A stretch of DNA of 64,000 nucleotides from Asterias amurensis (lineage: Eukaryota; Echinodermata; Asteroidea; Forcipulatida; Asteriidae), in NCBI RefSeq assembly GCF_032118995.1, contig NC_092668.1:4381501-4445500 (forward strand), written 5' to 3'. Of the stretch, positions 59,756 to 64,000 are shown piece after piece (the first letter of the stretch is position 1; the number at the start of each line of letters is the position of its first letter). The notes under the pieces are model-generated. The model was not told where the DNA came from. It saw only the letters and a program-made list of their open reading frames with translations, and did not search any database. The translations under genes and the position numbers were made by a program.

Positions 59756-60096
59756 TAGCCTTGCTCAAGGCAGTCGCATTATTCACTCCGAAAAAGACGC
59801 AGCTGTAAACCCATCCGTATACACTGTGCGTAGTATGTGTAATCACTGCACGAACCAACCGCATACACTGTCATATTGCTCAACACCCGTCGTACAACTA
59901 CTATGCACAAGTCATCCGCACTTGTACCACTAACCGCATGTGGAGGCTGTACGCTGACAGCCGACGCATGCGGATAGTGTACGGGGGGTCGTGCGATGTG
60001 GTTACACACATTTTACGCAGTGTATACGGGTGGGTTTTTACAGAGGCGTTTTTTTTTTTTTTGGAGTGAATAATTCGACTGCCTTGAGCAAGGCTA
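59756..60096. mobile_element. Inverted-repeat transposon with 9-bp target duplication
   Basis: TAGCCTTGCTCAAGGCAGTC... and its reverse complement ...GACTGCCTTGAGCAAGGCTA extend over about 37 bp (to GGAGTGAATAAT), flanked by TATGTAACT at 59747-59755 and 60097-60105. The 260-bp interior is unusually rich in CpG and CGCATG/GCGGA words. Noncoding; Mutator- or hAT-like by duplication length. Confidence 0.88.
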
Positions 60097-60227
60097 TATG
60101 TAACTCTCAAAATTAATAAACAGTTAGTTTGACATTCCGTTTAGATTTATTCATTCTGGACCTAATCCACATCTGCTTGATTGGTCAAGGTATGTACACG
60201 CCTGGAATTTCATCTTTGAACATTTTG

Positions 60228-60358
60228 AAAGGGCAAGGCCATTTGATTTTGCAAAGGGCACTTCCATTGGAAAATCTTATAGTCAGTGGGACACCAAGGC
60301 CAAGACCAGGGGCAACAGAGGCCATATCCTCCGTGGCCTGCGTGTAATTCCAGACCTG
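60228..60358. repeat. Family E-related repeat (copy E4)
   Basis: AAAGGGCAAGGCCATTTGAT, CAAAGGGCACTTCCATTGGA and GTGTAATTCCAGACCTG, like 48283-48582. Confidence 0.55.
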
Positions 60359-61255
60359 TACAGAAACAGATTGCCTGCCAAAGACGTGAGCCCATTAATA
60401 ACCCCAGCAGTGTCCTGTATTTAACAGGTGGCTGGTGGATAAGCTGTGAAAATACTATTTTCTACAAAATCAAAATTACAGTACTTAAGGCATTCACAAG
60501 TTTAAAGCCAGCTATTCCCAAAGTTGACACGGGTCACAACCTTAAACTTTCACAAAGATCATGTTAAGGTCATGTTAAGGTCACAAGATTTGTTGAGATC
60601 AATGAAAGTTTTATATTATAAATATGGGCAACTTAATCAGCCCTTGCAAACTGGACCGAGTTTGAGTTGATTTGGACTGCTGGGTGTTCAATAAGATGTG
60701 AATTTGCTCCATGGTTTAGCGTTCAGACTGTGGACTTTTCATTTATTTAAAGAGGAGTTCTTTCCAATAGACTGTCAACACTGCTCGGCCAGTTTGGTAT
60801 TTTTTCCCCCACATTCTAATCATTGCAACCAAAGTGAGGCTGGGTGGCAAAAAAGTCCGACAACTTTGCTGGTCTGAGAAAAATCAGTAACTATAACAGT
60901 TTGTTCAGACGGGATACACAACAAGATGAATTTGAATAATATTGTCAGGTTCCTTTTGTCACATCACGTAATCCTGAATACTGAATGTTACCAGGCTAGG
61001 GACCTGACTGAAGTTCCTCCCTCCAGCCAGCATCATTTTGGTTTGATTGATTATGACAAGGGGGAGACATCAATTATTCTGGGTGATCACCTAACATTTC
61101 TATAGACTAATAATGCACTCTGTGTTAATTATGTATATTTAGCTCTAAAACATGTGTCATCTTGTTATAAATGTTAGCAGAAAAGTAATGTTCTGGTTTC
61201 TTTTGTTATTGACCCGATTCACCTGACATAATATAATAATAATAATAATTTGGGG

Positions 61256-61565
61256 GGCTAATCATCCTTACTCGCAGCTAAGAGCTGAATTGCGAAGGAC
61301 GCGGCTACAACGTGTTCGAGAAGCAGGCATGCAAGGGCGCATTCAGCTGCCAGCCACATCAACCCATTATGACCACGGAGCACAGCCAAGATCGAAAGTG
61401 TTTGATTTTTCCTGAGGGAGGAAAACCGTATAGTCTGGAAAACCCTCATGGCACAGCAGAGAACCAATGCACAACTCAACTCACATATGGCCCCGACCGG
61501 GAATCGAACCGGGGTCACCTTGGTGAGAGGCGAGCGCTTTACGCACAAGCCAACCGTGCCACCCT
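61256..61565 (-). repeat. tRNA-derived SINE (GGTGGCACGGTTGGC head)
   Basis: Minus strand starts GGTGGCACGGTTGGCTTGTG and has a well-kept B box GGTTCGATTCCCGGTC 50 nt later (61496-61563). The acceptor stem does not close, and a long conserved body follows, so a SINE. Confidence 0.7.
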
Positions 61566-61697
61566 GAAATCATCATCAGAATATCTTGGATGCGCCATAC
61601 TGGTGGGCAATGTGGTGAATGATAATAATACTGTCACTTGTGCATTATTCAGCGAAGTGCACATTTTAGGCGACGCGGCATTTACAAAGAAACCTAT

Positions 61698-61739
61698 TGG
61701 CACAGTGGCCGCGTGTGATGCGCGTGCAAGGGGTCAATA
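61698..61739. repeat. Family J short repeat
   Basis: TGGCACAGTGGCCGCGTGTG then ATGCGCGTGCAAGGGGTCA, same as 50223-50272. Confidence 0.6.
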
Positions 61740-61984
61740 GTTGTTGTTTTTAGTAAAAAATAACGCCTTAAATTTATGATATTGCCAAAATTTGAAAGTA
61801 AACTTTTGGCTAAGGATCGATAATAAAATACAGCAAATATTTTTCAAGATTTTGAAAATAAATTAAGTGCCAATTAAGACGAACTGCACCTTTAAGTGCC
61901 AATGATAATAAAGTCATACCTCATCTTTTTAAAATAACTTCCCCCGAAAAATTAAATTAATGAAATTAGAAGCTATTTTTAAGC

Positions 61985-62166
61985 ACAAGAGGGCGCTGTC
62001 CACAACAAATTGATACTGTAGCGTTCGCTCGGCCCCAGCGGCCAGTCTAAAAGCAAGGCGCCGGCGCTGGGGACGAGCGAAACTGTAGCGTTGTTATTTT
62101 TTCAAGCACAAGAGAGCGCTGTACAAAATAAAGTTACAAATATTTTTCAAACACTAGAGGGCGTTG
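61985..62166. promoter_or_regulatory. Cluster of AGAGGGCGC (CTCF-like) motifs around a GC-rich inverted repeat
   Basis: ACAAGAGGGCGCT (61985), ACAAGAGAGCGCT (62108 region) and ACACTAGAGGGCGT (62151 region). Between them is an imperfect inverted repeat, AGCGTTCGCTCGGCCCCAGC against GCTGGGGACGAGCGAA. The core fits the bilaterian CTCF consensus, but may simply be repeat sequence. Confidence 0.3.
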
Positions 62167-62689
62167 TTCACAAACAACATTTTTCAACGTCGTCTGCTTG
62201 TATTTGAGTGAGTGTCCTCACAATCAATGTTTTACCCATATACATGGTAAGTACGCATGTTTATGTTTATTCGATGTGTTTAAACATCTTAGAATGTTAT
62301 AGATACTTTGTATTGCGTTTTTTTTCTTTTTTAATTATTAAAAAGGTGGTCCTTGTCAGCTGGTCTTCGATGATTTACAAAATAATTTAATTATCTTTGC
62401 ACTGCAGCTAAACAAATACTACTACTATCTCAACCTTTTTAGGCCTATGATTTCTGTACTAAGTAATCAATTTAGTTAGAATTAGTAGGAATAAAATACA
62501 TTCATTTTTTTTAATAGAAATGTTTTCTTATATCAAGGGGATAAAATCTCTCAATCCCGTCATTGTTTCATTAACGTACTTGACTATGATTCCTCTGGAA
62601 CTATGATTGAACTGTCCCCTATGAGATTGAGGTTCGTAACGGTTCATCACTCTAAGAACAAACCTCATAGTTAGTTCTAGCTAGGGTAA

Positions 62690-64000
62690 GCCTTGAATTT
62701 CTGTTGAATTTAGGCAAAATAAGGGGGGTTGGGGTCAACAAGGGGTAGGCCTAGCATTTTCGAATGAATTTGGGCAAAAAAAAAAAAAAAAAATCACAAG
62801 GGGTTAGCCTTCAATTTATATTGAATTTAGGCGACAAATTAATATTAAAAAAATCACAAGGGGTAAGTAAGCCTGGCATTTCTATTGAATTTAGACAAAA
62901 TAATATGAACAAAATCACAAGGGGTAAGCCTTGCATTTCTATTGAATTTAGACAAAAATATGAACAAATCACAAAAGGTAAGCCTTGCATTTATTTTGAA
63001 TTTAGGCCTAAATATGAAAAAAAAACACAAGCGGTAAGCCTTCGCTTGTATTGAATTTGGGCAAAAATATGAAAAAAATCACAAGGGGTAAGCCTTGCAT
63101 TTCTATTGAATTTAGACTAAAATATGAAGAAAAAAAATAACGAGGGGTAAGCCTTGCATTTCTTTTGAATTTGGGCAAAAATAAGAAAAAAATCACAAGA
63201 GGTAAGCCTTGCATTTTTATTAAATTCGGGCGAAAATAATATATGAAAAAAATCACAAAGGGTAAGCCTTGCATTTCTATTGAATTTAGGAAAAAATATG
63301 AAAAAAAATCACAAGAGGTAAGCCTTGCATTTCTATTGAATTTAGGCAAAAATATGAAGAAAAAAATCACAAGGGGTAAGCCTTGCATTTCTATTGAAGT
63401 TGGGCAAAAAAATGAAAAAATATGAAAAAAAATCACAAGAGGTAAGCCTTGCATTTCTATTGAATTTAGGCAAAAATATGAAGAAAAAAATCACAAGGGG
63501 AAAGCCTTGCATTTCTATTGAATTTGGGCAAAAATATGAAAAAAATCACATAAGGTAAGCCTTGCATTTTCTATTGAATTTGGGCAACAAAAAAAAATCA
63601 CAAGGGGTAAGCCTTGCATTTCTATTGAGTTTAGACAAAAATATGAAGAAAAAAATCACAAGGGGTAAGCCTTGCATTTCTGTTGAATTTAGACAAAAAG
63701 ATGAAAAAAATCACACGAGGTAAGCCTTGCATTTCTATTGAATTTGGGCAAAAATATGAAAAAAATCACAAGAGGTAAGCCTTGCATTTCTATTGAATTT
63801 CGGCAAAAATATGAAAAAAATCACAAGGGGTAAGCCTTGCATTTCTAATGAATTTGGGAAAAAATATGAAAAAAATCACGAGGGGTAAGCCTTGCATTTC
63901 TATTGAATTTAGACAAAAATATGAAAAAAATCACAAGAGGTAAGCCTTGCATTTTTATTGAATTCGGGCAAAAATATGAAAACAAATCACAAGGGGTAAG
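62690..64000. repeat. Minisatellite of ~55-60 bp units, runs off window end
   Basis: About 23 units of the form AATCACAAGGGGTAAGCC / TTGCATTTCTATTGAATTT / AGGCAAAAATATGAAAAA. Length varies through the A-run and short deletions. Open frames appear on both strands only because the unit lacks stops in some registers. Confidence 0.95.

Larger units (their letters stand above)
57970..62689. other. Intergenic, repeat-filled
   Basis: Contains a family C remnant (57998-58133), A11, a fold-back transposon (59756-60096), E4, a SINE (61256-61565) and a cluster of AGAGGGCGC motifs (61985-62165). No exon supported. Confidence 0.6.

Noticed and set aside
61496..61563. Candidate tRNA gene on the minus strand
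   Set aside because: Good B box but no closing acceptor stem and a conserved body beyond it, consistent with a SINE.
63008..63454. 148-residue minus-strand frame with repeated MQGLPLVIFF motif
   Set aside because: It is produced by the tandem minisatellite; the repeat period and loss of frame between units explain it.

Overview
The window reads as nuclear DNA of an invertebrate animal. Genes are split into short exons with GT-AG introns, AT-rich introns are packed with small mobile elements, and the encoded proteins match animal families closely. The mix of inverted-repeat elements and tRNA-derived SINEs, together with a deuterostome-like TM9SF3 and carboxypeptidase E, suggests a marine deuterostome, most likely an echinoderm such as a sea star. 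That assignment is inference: nothing in the window fixes the species.

Four protein-coding genes can be built exon by exon with all reading phases agreeing. (1) TM9SF3 on + (324-10127, first exon outside the window), followed by a long 3'UTR to about 13.8 kb. (2) A + strand gene (20603-35976, 11 exons, 1461 aa) encoding an N-terminal pair of calponin-homology domains, a disordered linker, coiled coils and a long disordered tail; I do not recognise a named orthologue. (3) A sigma-class glutathione S-transferase on - (42462-45533, 5 exons, 210 aa). (4) A carboxypeptidase E-like M14 metallocarboxypeptidase on + (46946-56393, 8 exons, 460 aa). The GST and carboxypeptidase genes are divergently arranged with about 1.4 kb between their start codons. 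The four genes have no obvious joint pathway; this is ordinary eukaryotic gene neighbourhood.

Most of the rest is repeat. Four short inverted-repeat families (A, B, D, H) end in TTAA. Family C has GGCCCAATTTC termini and a 3-bp CWG target duplication, like PIF/Harbinger elements. Single elements with clear target duplications include a hAT-like 644-bp element (8 bp), two fold-back elements with 9-bp duplications, and a 282-bp element nested in a SINE. Several tRNA-derived SINE families and a decayed non-LTR retrotransposon tail are present. Two large minisatellites stand out: a 16-bp unit array at 28.5-30.5 kb inside intron 9 of gene 2, with a strict 65-bp higher-order period in its distal part, and an array of about 55-60 bp units from 62.7 kb to the window end.

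I found no rRNA gene, intact tRNA gene, CRISPR array, operon or prokaryotic system. The most interesting leads are the architecture of gene 2, recurring hammerhead-ribozyme-like cores, a hairpin in family A kept in one copy with entirely different sequence, and recurring CTCF-like AGAGGGCGC motifs.
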